Part shown: positions 46,767 through 58,566 of the stretch, piece after piece
Layout: each line of letters opens with the position of its first letter
Position numbering within the stretch: the first letter of the stretch is position 1
From: Laguncularia racemosa
Lineage: Eukaryota > Streptophyta > Magnoliopsida > Myrtales > Combretaceae
DNA length: 64,000 nt
Assembly: GCA_037954665.1 (NCBI GenBank)
Contig: JBBMOL010000012.1
Location: 8,184,001 to 8,248,000 of the forward strand
Direction of reading: 5' to 3'
The notes under the pieces: generated by a model
What the model was told of the DNA's origin: nothing
What the model saw: only the letters and a program-made list of their open reading frames with translations
Database searches by the model: none
Made by a program: the position numbers and the translations under genes

Positions 46767-47607
46767 TGATGAGATCCATGATGAGAGTCAAGCCGGAAGA
46801 AGGAATGTGGATCCTCTTGAAGTGCCGCCTGGACCAATCACCAGAAACTGAGCGAAATGATTCAAGGAAGCACTTAATGGGTTGATAAAGGATGTCCATG
46901 AAGCCGGAAAGGATTAGAGCAATCATGAAGTTGGAACGGATTGGAACAACCATGGGAAGACCCTTGCTCTTGTACAAGTTATACCGGATACAGGGTGAAG
47001 AGGGTGTGTATTTACAAGGCACTGCCGTGTAGGAATCTCAAAGTTACACAGAATCATACACGATCATATACACGGCCAAAGGCACGGCCGTGTATGGAGT
47101 CAAGCAAATCCACAGAAAGATACACGACTAGAAGTACACGGTCGTGTATGTTGCCAGAATTTGCACAGAAAAGCACACGGCCAAAGTACACGGCCGTGTA
47201 TCTCCCCGACGCCGGCCTTTTGTGTTGTTTTGTTATTTTACGCACTTATTGAAGTGACATCGTTTTGGACTTGTATTTTCACGAATTGTAACCCTAGTAT
47301 AAAGCTCCTAGGGTTTAGAATAGAGAAAATAACATACATCTTAGAACATTAAACATCTTTGAGAGGCTCCTCTCTTGGTTCTTCAAGAACTAATTAGAAC
47401 TTATCGGATTGATTTCAGTGGCGTTCATCCCGACTTATCAATCGGTCTTTCATCCCGATTGTGGTGTCTTCACATTATACCAAGGTTCTTGTCTCACTTA
47501 TAGACAACGGGTCGCGGTTTCCACTTTAGGTGTTTGGGCATCTTAGGTAACGAATTTCTGAACTTATTGGTATTGGGTTTAGTCACGGGTTGGCGTGGTT
47601 CGTATCA
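46767..47607 (+). repeat. R8 5' LTR
   Basis: 841 bp, TGATGAGATCC to TTCGTATCA. TATA box TATAAAGC sits between AACCCTAG and CTAGGGTT arms (47290-47316). CACGGCCGTG-like palindromes at 47020-47205 lie upstream of it. Same family as R3. Confidence 0.93.
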
Positions 47608-47610
47608 GTT

Positions 47611-47622
47611 TGGTATCAGAGC
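47611..47622 (+). other. R8 primer binding site, initiator-Met type
   Basis: TGGTATCAGAGC, three bases after the LTR end. Confidence 0.93.
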
Positions 47623-48025
47623 TTAGGTTTGTCAAAACATCAAGTTCGGTTGAAGAAGCTAACATCAAAACCCTAACTCCAATCGTTCATATCCATTGTT
47701 AGCATTCAATTTCGTAATATTAATTGTCTTTTGATAGTGTAGTATCTACTAGTCGATTGTTACAAAAAAAAAAATCGGATAGAAAAATAGAGGAAAATTT
47801 ACGAACCCTAGAGTTGTTTTGAATTCTACAAAAGGGAATTGGTGTAGTTCGGGTTAGTTCTAAGAGAATTGAGAATAGGAATTGGCGAGTTGATATCATC
47901 ATTATTTGTGAGAATACACGAGTGACTGTATGATATCATCATTTGAGCGAAACACGTAAGGGAGTGTATCGTGAGGTTTAATTTTATATATATTTGTGTT
48001 AGTACTAATCTTTTCTGCAGGGACA

Positions 48026-49813
48026 ATGTCGAGACAACATTTTCCTGAAGGTGAGAGGGGAAGGTTTGATGCTAGGTTAGTCATTGAAGCATCGAAGGGT
48101 GAAATGAAGAGGATGTTCCAAGAGGGAATGGAACAAATTCATGAGACGGTAGAGCAAAGATTAGAGCAATCCACAAATGTATTCCAAGGGCGTAAGAGGG
48201 AGAGTCGTTCTAGGAGAGTACCGAGGGGTGGAGATGAAATGTCGAATGATGACTTTGATGAGCCTTCTGTCGGGAGTTATAGAGAATATAGTGGTCGGAA
48301 TAGAGGAACTAGGGATTGGGAAGATAGAGGAGATAGGAATAGAGAGGATGATCAATTGAGTAGCATAAAGATGAAGATTCCTCCTTTCCAAGGGAAGAAT
48401 GATCCCGAGGCGTACTTAGAGTGGGAGAAAAAGGTGGAGATGGTGTTTGATTGTCACAACTATAGTGGGAGAAAGAAAGTAAAACTTGCTGCCATTGAGT
48501 TTTCGGATTATGCTATAGTGTGGTAGGATCAATTAATGTTGAATAGAAGAAGGAATGGCGAGCCACCTATTGAGTCTTGGGAAGAGATGAAAAGAGTGAT
48601 GAAGAAGCGGTTTGTGCCTGCGTATTACTATCGTGAATTGCACAACAAGTTGCAAACTCTGAGGCAGGGAAGCCGAAGTGTAGATGAGTATTTCAAGGAG
48701 ATGGAAGTCACTATGATTAGGGCGAATGTAGAGGAGGATAGAGAGGCTACAATGGTTAGGTTTCTTGCTGGGTTGAATAGAGAAATCCAAAATGTGGTTG
48801 AATTGGAGGATATGGTTCACATGGCTATAAAGGTTGAGAACCGGCACAAGAGGAAAGATAGTAGTAATGCACGGTTTCCACAGGGTAATGGTTCATCCAC
48901 TTGGAAGACCAACCAATGGAAGAAAGAAGAAAAGCCTTCACCCACCAAACCAAAAGGGGAGCTGAGGCAAGCAGGTTCTACTCCTGGTAACCAAGGTAAC
49001 CCTGATTCTTCTACTTCTAGAAATCGTGACATTAGATGCTTTAAATGCCAAGGTAGAGGCCATATTGCTAGTCAATGTCCAAATAGGCGTGTGATGATTT
49101 TACGTGATGATGGTGAGTATGAGACTGAGGGGGATAGTGAAGAAGATGGTATGCCTCCACTAGAGGATGCTAGTGATGATGAGGAGCCTGCAATAGGGAG
49201 GTTAGTGGCAGTAGTGAAGCGAGTGTTGAATGTGCAGGTGAAGGAAGAAGAGGAGGTGCAAAGAGAGAATATATTTCATACTAGATGTTATCTAGGAGAT
49301 CACATTTGTAGTTTGATCATTGATGGAGGGAGTTGCACCAATGTAGTGAGTAATTTTATTGTTGAGAGGCTGGGGCTCAAAACTGTTAGACACCCTAGTC
49401 CATATAAATTGCAGTGGTTGAATGATAGTGGAGAGACTAAGGTGAGTAAGCAAGCATTGATTGGTTTCCGCATTGGTAGGTATGAGGATGAGGTGTTATG
49501 TGATGTAGTGCCAATGCAAGCATGTCATGTGTTGTTGGGGAGGCCGTGGCAATTTGATAGGAAGGTTGTTCATGATGGCTTTTCTAACAAGTATACGCTT
49601 GTTCACCAGGGGAAAAGCTTTAATCTTAAACCGTTAACACCTAAGCAGGTGTATGAGGATCAGTTGCAGCTACAACAGTCATTTGCAAAACATAAGGTGA
49701 GTGAAAAGCAGAGAGAGAGTGAGAGAGCAAAAGACAATGAGAAAGAAAAGGAATATAAAAGTCAAGATCAAAAGGAAAAAGAGAGGAAGGCTGGAAAGAG
49801 TGTGAGAGGCTAA
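48026..49813 (+). pseudogene. R8 gag and protease
   Basis: The start ATG at 48026 aligns with R3's 12958. Gag core FQGKNDPEAYLEWEKKVEMV, a TAG at 48524-48526 (TGG in R3), then RFLAGLNREIQNVVEL, zinc knuckle CFKCQGRGHIASQC at about 49037-49080, an acidic linker, and protease with LIIDGGSCTNVV at about 49313 and LGRPWQFDRKVVHDGF. A TAA at 49811-49813 replaces a CAA codon seen in R3; pol follows in the same frame. Compared with R3, a three-residue-plus gap lies after NVVEL (missing a QHYV-like stretch). Confidence 0.88.
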
Positions 49814-49834
49814 GTTGAAGGGGGATCAACTTTA

Positions 49835-50773
49835 GTGGTGAGTGAAAAGGAGAGGGCAGCCTTGCAAAAGGAGAGTTGTGTAGCAAGAGCGAGTGTAGTG
49901 AGGAGAGCATTAGTGATGAAGCAACCTATGTTGTTGCTAGTTTTTAAAGAAACATGTTTGACTACTAACGAACTATCTAACTCTTTGCCTAGTGTGGTTG
50001 TGTCTCTTGTACAGGACTTTGAAGATGTCTTCCCTGAGGAGATTCTAAAGGGATTACCACCTATTTGTGGTATTGAGCACCAGATTGACCTTGTACTCGG
50101 AGCATCGATTCCAAACAAGCCAGTTTATAGGAGCAATCCGGAGGAGACAAAGGAACTCCAAAGGCAGGTCGATGAATTAATGGAGAAGGGGTACGTGAGA
50201 GAAAGCATGAGTCCATGTGTAGTGCTTGTGATTTTGGTGCCTAAGAAGGATGGGACATGGAGAATGTGTGTTGACTGCCGCGCCATCAACAACATTACGG
50301 TAAAGTATCGTCATCCCATTCCTCGCTTAGATGACATGTTAGATGAGTTACATGGGTCTAGTGTCTTTTCTAAAATTGATCTGAAAAGTGGATATCACCA
50401 AATTAGAATGAAAGAAGGTGATGAATGGAAAACCGCATTCAAAACAAAATATGGATTGTATGAGTGGTTAGTAATGCCTTTCAGTTTAACTAACGCACCT
50501 AGTACTTTTATGAGACTTATGAACCATGTTTTGAGGACTTTCATTGGAAAATTTGTGGTTGTCTATTTTGATGATATTCTTATTTACAGCAAGAGTTTGG
50601 AAGATCATATATCTCACTTGAGGGATGTTTTAGAAGTGCTTCGAAAGGAACAATTATATGCTAACCTCAAGAAGTGCACTTTTTGCACAAACAAACTTGT
50701 GTTTCTTGGCTTTGTTGTTAGTGCACAGGGAATACAGGTTGATGAAGAAAAGATTCGTGTGATCCAAGAATAG
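49835..50773 (+). pseudogene. R8 reverse transcriptase
   Basis: 312 open codons: NKPVYRSNPEETKELQRQVD, LVPKKDGTWRMCVDCRAINN, HPIPRLDDMLDEL, FSKIDLKSGYHQIRM with the first catalytic Asp, VMPFSLTNAPSTFMRLMN (the family usually has PFGL), VVVYFDDILIYS with the catalytic DD, and LYANLKKCTFC. It ends at a TAG where a Trp codon is conserved in relatives. Apart from this stop it looks catalytically complete. Confidence 0.9.
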
Positions 50774-51700
50774 CCTAGTCCAACTACTGTAAGTCATGTG
50801 CGGAGTTTCCATGGACTAGCGAGCTTTTACAGGAGATTTGTGAAGGGTTTTAGCACCATTGCAGCACCACTTACTGAGGTAATTAAGAAGAACGTGGAGT
50901 TTAGATGGGAAGAGCAACAAAAGAAGGCCTTTCAGACGCTTAAACATAAGCTGACTCAGGCGCCATTACTTGCTTTACCTAACTTTGCTAAAACGTTTGA
51001 AATTGAGTGTGATGCTTCAGGATTAGGTATTGGAGCAGCGCTTATGCAGGAGAGAAGATCAATTGCATTTTTTAGCGAGAAGCTAAGTGGGGCAACCTTG
51101 AACTACCCTACTTACGACAAGGAGTTATATGCATTGGTTCGAGCCCTGGAGACTTGGCAACACTACCTTTGGCCAAAAGAGTTCGTGATCCACACTGATC
51201 ATGAATCCTTGAAGTACTTGAAGGGGCAACACAAGCTAAACAAAAGGCATGCTCGTTGGGTGGAGTTCATCGAAACATTTCCATATGTCATCCACTACAA
51301 GCAAGGTAAAGAGAATGTCGTTGCTGATGCACTTTCTAGAAGGTATACTCTTATCTCTACTCTTAGTTCTAGACTGCTTGGTTTTGAGCACATTAAGGAA
51401 TTATATGCTGTTGATCGAGACTTTTGTGAAGAGTATGTACATTGTGAGAAGAGTGGTCATGGTAAATTTTATAAGCATGAAGGATTCTTGTTTAGGGAAA
51501 ATAAACTATGCATTCTGAATTGTTCTTTAAGAGAATTATTAGTGAGGGAGTCTCATGGAGGAGGTTTAATGGGGCATTTTGGAGTAGCTAAAACCTTAGG
51601 GGTATTGCAGGAACACTTCTATTGGCCTCATATGAAACGAGATGTCGAGAGGATTTGTGAGCGATGTGTCATGTGTAAGCAAGCGAAATCTAGAGTCTAA
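50774..51700 (+). pseudogene. R8 RNase H and integrase zinc finger
   Basis: Same frame as RT. RSFHGLASFYRRFVKGFSTI is the connection. RNase H has FEIECDASGLGIGAAL (Asp), YDKELYALVRAL (Glu), IHTDHESLKYL (Asp) and NVVADALSR (Asp). The integrase zinc finger has ESHGGGLMGHFG and CERCVMC, with His and Cys residues intact. It ends at a TAA that appears to replace CAA. Confidence 0.9.
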
Positions 51701-52855
51701 CCTCAAGGGTTTTACACCCCACTTCCCATTCCTCATGAGCCGTGGGTAGATATTTCTATGGATTTTGTATTAAGCTTACCCAAGTCTAGACATGGTCGAG
51801 ATTCTATCTTTGTAGTTGTGGATAGATTCTCTAAGATGACACATTTCATTCCTTGTCATAAAACGAATGATGCTTGTAATATTGCTAATTTGTTCTTTAG
51901 GGAAGTTGTGAGATTGCATAGTATGCCTAGAACAATCGTGTCGGATAGGGATGCTAAGTTCTTGAGCTACTTTTGGAAGACCTTGTAGGCTAAGTTAGGA
52001 ACTAAGTTATTGTTTTCTACTACTTGTCATCCACAGACTGATGGTCAAACTGAGGTATTAAATCGAACTTTATCTACCATGTTGAGGGTTGTAATTAAAA
52101 AGAATATTAAAAGTTAGGAGGATTGTTTGCCGCATGTTGAATTTGCTTATAACTGTACAGTGCATTCTGCTACTAAATTTACTCCTTTTGAGATTGTGTA
52201 TGGTTTTAATCCACTAACTCCTTTGGATTTATCACCTTTGCCTGTTTCTGAGTATGTTAATTTAGATGGCAAGAAGAAGGCCGAATTTGTTAAACAGATC
52301 CATGAGAAGGCAAGGCTAAACATTGAGCGAAGAACAGAGCAGTATGTGAAACAAGCCAACAAGGGTCGTTGACAAGTTGTCTTTGAACCGGGAGACTGGG
52401 TTTGGGTTCACATGCGCAAAGAGCAGTGTCCTGTGCAGCATCGATCTAAACTACTTCCTAGAGGCGATGGACCATTTCAAATTCTTAAGCGCATCAACGA
52501 TAATGCATACAAGATAGATTTGCCTGGTGAGTATCAAGTAAGTGCCACATTTAATGTTACTGATCTGAGTCCTTTTGATGTAGGTGATGATTTGAGGACA
52601 AATCCTTTTCAATAGGAGGGGAATGATGAGATCCATGATGAGAGTCAAGCCGGAAGAAGGAATGTGGATCCTCTTGAAGTGCCGCTTGGACCGATCACCA
52701 GAAACCGAGCGAAATGATTCAAGGAAGCACTTAATGAGTTGATAAAGGATGTCCTTGAAGCCGGAAAGGATTGGAGCAATCATGAAGTTGGAACGGATTG
52801 GAACAACCATGAGAAGACCCTTGCTCTTGTACAAGTTATACTAGATACGGGGTGA
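51701..52855 (+). pseudogene. R8 integrase core and C-terminus, reading into the 3' LTR
   Basis: Core motifs are VDISMDFVLSLPKSRHGRD, VSDRDAKFL and TDGQTEVLNRTL, giving an intact D, D, E triad. C-terminal blocks are GDWVWVHMRKEQ and LPGEYQVSATFNVTDLSPF. After a TAG at 52613-52615 the frame crosses the polypurine tract into the LTR with ITRNRAK and ends near 52855. In-frame stops: 51986-51988, about 52117, 52370, 52613 and 52715. No chromodomain of the usual kind is seen; CRM elements have a different C-terminal motif overlapping the LTR. Confidence 0.85.
52614..52623 (+). other. R8 polypurine tract
   Basis: AGGAGGGGAA directly before the LTR start TGATGAG, as in R3. Confidence 0.85.
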
Positions 52856-53476
52856 AGAGGGTGTGTATTTACAAGGCACGGCCGTGTAGGAATCTCAAAG
52901 TTACATAGAATCATACACGGTCATATACACGGCCAAAGGCACGGCCGTGTATGGAGTCAAGCAAATCCACATAAAGATATACGACCAGAAGTATACGGTC
53001 GTGTATGTTGCCAGAATTTGCACAGAAAAGTACACAGCCAAAGTACATGGTCGTGTACACGGCCGTGTATCTCCCCGACGCCGGCCTTTTGTGTTGTTTT
53101 GTTATTTTACGCACTTATTGAAGTGACGTTGTTTTAGACTTGTATTTTCACGAATTGTAACCCTAGTCTAAAGCTCCTAGGGTTTAGAATAGAGAAAATA
53201 ACATACATCTTAGAACATTAAACATCTTTGAGAGGCTCCTCTCTTGGTTCTTCAAGAACTAATTAGAACTTATTGGATTGATTTCAATGGCGTTCATCCC
53301 GACTTATCAATCGGTCTTTCATCCCGACTTAGGCGTCTTCACATTATACCAAGGTTCTTGTCTCGCTTATAGACAACGGGTCGCGGTTTCCACTTTAGGT
53401 GTTTAGGCGTCTTAGGTAACGAATTTCCGAACATATTGGTATTGGGTTTTGTCACGGGTTAGCGTGGTTCGTATCA
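52624..53476 (+). repeat. R8 3' LTR
   Basis: 853 bp partner of 46767-47607. It has an extra 12-bp palindromic unit near 53045-53062. Its TATA box reads TCTAAAGC (about 53165) where the 5' LTR has TATAAAGC, so the core promoter is damaged on this side. Confidence 0.92.
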
Positions 53477-53481
53477 TAGTG

Positions 53482-54402
53482 TCAGTTTTTCCTTAGGTGC
53501 AGCAACTGGATTCTTAGCCTTCATGTCCTCCTTAGGCTTTGAATCTATGGAGTTCCTCTTCCAATTAGACTTCCATGGATATTTAGAAGTCGAACCAGTC
53601 CTTTGTTCACTCCTGTATTTTAATTGCCGCTTTACTTTAATTGCTCTGTGCAACAGTTCTTCTATATCTAAATAATGGTGTAGATCCACTACATCAGCTA
53701 TTTCCCTATTTAACCCATTGATGAATCTAGCTATAGTGGCCACATCATCCTCCTCAACTCTAGCCCTAATAAAGGTTATCTCCAACTCTTTGTAATAATC
53801 CTCTACACTTTTGGTTCCCTGTATCAATCCCTGGACTTTCCTAAGTCCCTATGGTAGTGACTAGGAATGAACCGTTTCTGCATAATAGTCTTCATCTCAT
53901 CCCAAGTGCTAATAGGTCTCTCTCCATACCTATGCCTATTACACACTAGCTGATCCCACCATATGCTGGCGCAATCTGAAAACTCTACTATAGCCAGTTT
54001 TATCTTTTTCTCCTCAGTGTAGTTATGGCATTCAAACACACGATCCATTTTCCTCTCCCACTCTAAATACAACTCTAGATCATTTTTTCCTTGAAATGTT
54101 AGGATTTTCAATTTAATACTACCTAGATTACTATCACACCTCTAGGTACTCCCTCTGTCCCTAACGTGTTGATAATCTCCAAAATCAGACACTTCACCTT
54201 CTTCTATCCTAACTCCTCCCATATTTGGTCTACCTACTTCTTGCTTGACAGTGGTACTGCTAAATGGTTCCCTACTCCTTTCTATCCTATCCATTCTTTC
54301 ATGGATCTACTTAAGTTCACCCTTTAAAATTCTTTTCATCTCCCCCATAAACTCCTCAAACATCACTTTACTCTCTCCTCCATTAGTGTTATGTTCCGAC
54401 AT
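53482..54402 (-). pseudogene. R6 gag N-terminus and core
   Basis: It starts at the ATG at 54402 (MSEHNTNGGES), with a stop within the first 35 codons. Open parts are 54111-53824 (LTFQGKNDLELYLEWERKM, core Gag domain) and 53827-53474 (SVEDYYKELEITFIRARVEED, FINGLNREIADVV), the last ending just as R8 begins. The homologous frame resumes at 46761 on the minus strand. Confidence 0.85.
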
Positions 54403-55192
54403 AATTGTAAATTTATCAATGGAGTAAGAACACAAGTAAAAGAAAATTATATTTGTTCCTCACACCCACTCGTGTATTGCTCACAAATAATATGCTCACA
54501 ATTCCACTCGTATATATCTCTCACAAAATATGTCCTCATAACCCACTTTTTTTTTATAATCCTTCGCTAGGAACTCAAATTGGAACTACTCAACACAAAT
54601 CACTAAGTCACACTAATGATCACTAGTTGATTCCAAGTCACGGTGCAATGAGAATTCTAGTAGATATGAGTAATCTCTTACTACTAACTTCGGAACAAGT
54701 CAAGACAATTCCTTAACAAGCAATTCAATGGATAGACAAATTTGCACCAAATCTATAAGAATTATGGAATGTAATTTCGAATACAAGATTTAGAAAGACA
54801 AGATATAAATTGCGGTTGGAATTGGAAAGTGAATTTGGCAATTGAATTGTAACTTGCCAAAACTAGAATTTTTCTTTTAGGAGATTTCAGTTCCTGATTT
54901 TTTTTTTCAACCGAATTGATTTTTTTTTTCTTTTTGTATGTATGCCTTCCAAGATGACTATGAATTAAACAACAATTGAATTTTCAAAGACTAACTAAGA
55001 CCTAGATGTCGTCGATCTCCTAGGGATTTTAGTGATCGAATAAGATTAGCTTTTTTTTTATACGAATTTCCAGATATAAGTATGGAAAATAACAACAAAT
55101 GAATAACGAAAAAGGGATAGATATGAGTATGGAAAATAACAACAGACAAATAATGAAAAAGGGATAGAATTTACTTGAGTCAAGAAGCCGAA

Positions 55193-55204
55193 GCTCTGAT
55201 ACTA
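55193..55204 (-). other. R6 primer binding site, initiator-Met type
   Basis: Minus strand TAGTATCAGAGC, one mismatch from TGGTATCAGAGC, two bases inside the 5' LTR. Confidence 0.85.
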
Positions 55205-55206
55205 AA

Positions 55207-55872
55207 TGATGCGTGAAACCCTAGGTATGTTAAACCTAGAACCCCAATAACACTATTGGATTCAATTACCCCGAGGATCGTCTTGAATAAGTGATGCATA
55301 ACTAGACCCTAATTAGACCTATTGACTAAAACCTAAGTTATCAAAGGGTTTTCTAAGTAATTCGATTAAGAATTCCTATGGAAGAGTTCTTTTGCAAAAG
55401 AACCAAAAAGGGGATTTCGTAATTCACGAAAATGTATGTTCTATTTCAATGATAAGATGTGTTCATGGCCAGCCCTTGCACAACTTATATAGAGTCATAC
55501 AAGAATATGGAAAACCTAAGTTACCTAATCTATTTGTTTCCTTATCCTCATGTAACCAAATAGGGAACTAAATAAATTACAAACCAAACAAATAAAACAA
55601 AACAAATCGAATATGTCTCTAGTATATCGATTCAATAAAATTATCCTAATGTCTCTAAATTATTTCATCCTTCCATGGTCACGTGAATCAAGTTAACATA
55701 TGTTCGTTCTCCTTTAGTGTAGCTTGATTCTCTAGCTTGCAAGTCCATGACTAATCCTTGTAGAGCTTCGTTCATCCTCTTGGCTCTAGCTCGAGTCATC
55801 GGGCCTCTAATACCATGTAATGGATCATAAGATTTTAGCTCCTTCCTTTTTGATGTTAGCTGATCCTCATCT
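55207..55872 (-). repeat. R6 5' LTR
   Basis: 666 bp partner of 35399-36064, with scattered substitutions. The outer terminal CA has mutated (CATCT on the plus strand). Confidence 0.9.
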
Positions 55873-55877
55873 CATTA

Positions 55878-56385
55878 GGTTCAACACTATACGTTTATCC
55901 TTCTATTGGAACATATAAGTATTTCTATAGCCATCATGCAAAACCTTCCTATCATACAACCAAGGCTTGCCAAGCAATATATAAGATGCACACATGGGAA
56001 GAATGTCACATACAATGTCATCATGATATTTATCCCCTATACTGAAAGATACCCCAGTCCTCTAGGTAATTTGGAGACTCCCTTACTCACTCAGCCAATG
56101 TAGTTTATAGGGTTTTGGATGTGGGGTAGTTACAAGTTTTAATTTCGATACTAATGAGGTAGCCACAACATTAATACAACTATCGCCATCAATAATAATA
56201 GCACATAAATTACCTTATACCCTACAAGAAGTGTGAAACAAGTTTTCTCTTTGCTCATCATCAATGGTAGGAAATGAAGTCAAAGCTCGGTACAGTAAAT
56301 TAGTAGATAAATACAAATCACTTCCCTCTTGATTATTAGCCTCATTTATAAATCCCCCATTTACAATAACATTAGACATGGCTGT
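55878..56385 (-). pseudogene. R5 protease relic
   Basis: Starting near the ATG at about 56379 the minus strand encodes NLFHTSCRV, AIIIDGDSCINVVATSLV (protease active site, Gly-to-Asp change in DGG) and CDILPMCASYILLGKPWLYDRKV. Three stops. Distant homology to the R3/R8 protease shows R5 belongs to the same broad clade. It is interrupted at its end by R6. Confidence 0.75.
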
Positions 56386-57322
56386 TGAATTGATTTGTTA
56401 AAGTACAAAGACAATTCAAAGCAACTGTAGTATGTCCCACAATCACCCTTTCACAACAACCACAACAATCACTACTCTATGTCCTCAATCACTTCAAGAC
56501 ACAAAAATACACTCTACTTAAGTTTCACACACCAATGGCATACTTGCAATCACGGCAACAATACAAGTAGAAGCAATAATAAACACTTCTCTAAATGGTA
56601 AGTTAATGATTGCAACTAAACAAAGTCTGTTTTAAAGAATCAATACATAATAACTTCCACACTTAATGTTTGCTTTTGAAATTCAAAACTTAACCACTAC
56701 ACACACTCTTCTATGCCACACACTTTTCACCACAGCATATACACACACATATAACTACGGTGCAACACCTTCTCCACTACAATACACACACACACTACAC
56801 CATGTTGCAACCCCTACACTACACATACTTCCATTTCACGACAACAGCACCACAATTAGAGCACTTAATGAATGCTTCTCCAAATGGTAAGAAAACAATT
56901 CAAAAATAGTCAAAGTGTATTAAATTCAACAATATATAATAACTCTTCAACTTAAAGTTTGTTTTTGAATTCAAATTGTTTGCTAATTGTCCATGGCAAA
57001 GATGGAAAATCTGAAAAGAAATGTACTCCACTTCCGAATTGTTGCAAAGGAAAGAGTATTACAACAATCAACACTACTCAATGTTCAAATTCAAATTCAA
57101 AACTTCCCCTTCTTCTACTCACAACAAGCACTCACAGCAAGATGAAGACAACAAAGTTCAATTCTGAAATTCTACTTCCACTTCTACAACAATAAGGTAT
57201 ATCACAATAAAATCACAAATAATTACTTCAATTAAGAAATGAAAATTCAAGAACCCCAATTTCCCAATTGAAATTCACGCAAATCCCTTCTCCATAACCT
57301 TTTTCTCTGATATAAAAAATTA
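56386..57322 (-). other. R5 leader region with decayed primer site
   Basis: No Gag homology found. Minus-strand TATATCAGAG at 57305-57314 resembles TGGTATCAGAG but is set eight bases from the LTR. Several CACACA-rich stretches occur at 56700-56800. Confidence 0.5.
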
Positions 57323-58195
57323 TGATGTGCCTTAATATTCCAATAGCACACACATTAATACAAATGCGTGATCACTAAATTAATTCCACAATGGCGTGAT
57401 CAACAACACTCCTTTGAACCCTAATTCATGTGGATTCAAATGGCAAAGGTACTAAATTGTGATGAGGAACAATGTAATTGTATAATAAGCAATGGATAAC
57501 AATATAAATGAATTCAAATTCTACTCAAATTGTTTGAATCAAATCTGAAAATGAGGAACCCTAATTCATGTGAAAGATAACAAGTAACACAACCAAATTG
57601 TATCTAGATATGACACACTTGAAAACAATTTGAAGTAACTAGAGAAAGATTGATATTACTCATAATCTCTTCAAGCTAATCTCACTACAATTTCACAAAT
57701 GAAATTGATAAGAGAATTTTGCATGCAAGGACTCTTCCTCATGGCAAAAGGTGTATATTTTCTTAAGTTTCAAAAGTTCCTTCTGAACCTTATTTAGTAA
57801 GTATTTATACTTGCTCCAATCAGGATAAAAACAACAAAACCAAATTACAACAAAAACAACAAATGGTCGGTTCTCAAACAACAAAATACAATTGCAAATA
57901 AACCCTTAAAATGGCCGGTTCTTCTCTTCCATGGAAGACTTGTTGGATCGGTACTTCTTTGATTTATGTAGGTCCATTAATAACTCACAAACTGAGCTTT
58001 AGCAAATTTATCCACCGTCCTATAAAAACCAATAAATGTACCTGTTGGAATGCACAACAAATATGTAATAGAAAAAAATATCCTAAATAAATGTTCTTGG
58101 GGTCTGATTGTTTAAAGATGACTCTCATCGCCAAATTTTGTAATCTCTTAGCTTTTGCTCTGGTGATAAGTCCTGTTGGAATTTGATTCCTATCA
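57323..58195 (-). repeat. R5 5' LTR
   Basis: 873 bp partner of 34080-34952. Minus-strand TATA in AGCAAGTATAAATACTTAC near 57800-57815. The outer flank AAATG matches 34075-34079 exactly. Confidence 0.92.
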
Positions 58196-58501
58196 AAATG
58201 AGTTATGGTAGGTAAGTTTCACAACTAAAAATCCCTAACCGGCAAAATAAAATTGCTGATCACTAGCCAAATCGTCACTTAAGGAAAACCTAATAAAAAT
58301 ACACCCCTTTTCCCTCGGTCTCTCTCTTTGTCATTCATGGTAGAGTTTGAAACAAACCATTCCTCCTTATTTCTGTCTTTTGAAACTATGTCTAAATTAC
58401 TAATTTTTTAATTGTATAGGAAAAATATCTAAAGTTAGGAGCCTTTGATGTTCAACCAGGTAATGTTTCATTTTTCCTTTTTCATGTTACTACTATTATT
58501 G

Positions 58502-58504
<3 letters not shown>

Positions 58505-58551
<47 letters not shown>

Positions 58552-58566
58552 GTATATGTATATATA
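58505..58566 (+). repeat. (AT)n microsatellite
   Basis: About 60 bases of alternating TA with two TG interruptions at the end. Confidence 0.95.

Larger units (their letters stand above)
46767..53476 (+). mobile_element. R8: full-length CRM-type chromovirus
   Basis: Perfect TAGTG target duplication (46762-46766 and 53477-53481), initiator-Met primer site, gag, protease, RT, RNase H, integrase and polypurine tract, in a single reading frame interrupted by about nine stops. 6,710 bp. RT motifs (VDCRAINNITVKYRHPIPRL) and the reading of pol into the 3' LTR match the CRM clade. Inserted in the gag of R6 in opposite orientation. CRM elements elsewhere are often centromere-associated; nothing here tests that. 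Confidence 0.92.
35399..55872 (-). mobile_element. R6: CRM-type chromovirus carrying R7 and R8
   Basis: 666-bp LTRs, target duplication CATTG (35394-35398) and CATTA (55873-55877). Own internal DNA is 53482-55206, 45078-46766 and 36065-37913, giving gag, protease, RT, RNase H and integrase in normal order and with all domains. Proteins are of the same type as R8 but clearly a different subfamily, and the LTRs are unrelated in sequence. R8 interrupts gag next to the zinc knuckle, R7 interrupts RT. Many stops. Confidence 0.88.
34080..58195 (-). mobile_element. R5: CRM-related element with deleted pol, host of R6
   Basis: Equal-length LTRs and a perfect AAATG target duplication (34075-34079 and 58196-58200) define the element. 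Its own internal DNA is only 55873-57322 and 34953-35398, about 1.9 kb: a decayed initiator-Met primer site, leader, protease relic and the C-terminal end of pol. Gag, RT, RNase H and integrase core are absent. The remainder is R6 with its own nested insertions. Confidence 0.85.

Noticed and set aside
47611..47630. Initiator-Met tRNA-like sequence as a possible tRNA gene
   Set aside because: Only the primer-site complement is present; no cloverleaf can be formed.
34080..58195. Possible endogenous pararetrovirus (caulimovirid)
   Set aside because: Integrase, paired LTRs and target duplications are present, and no movement or coat protein motif is seen.
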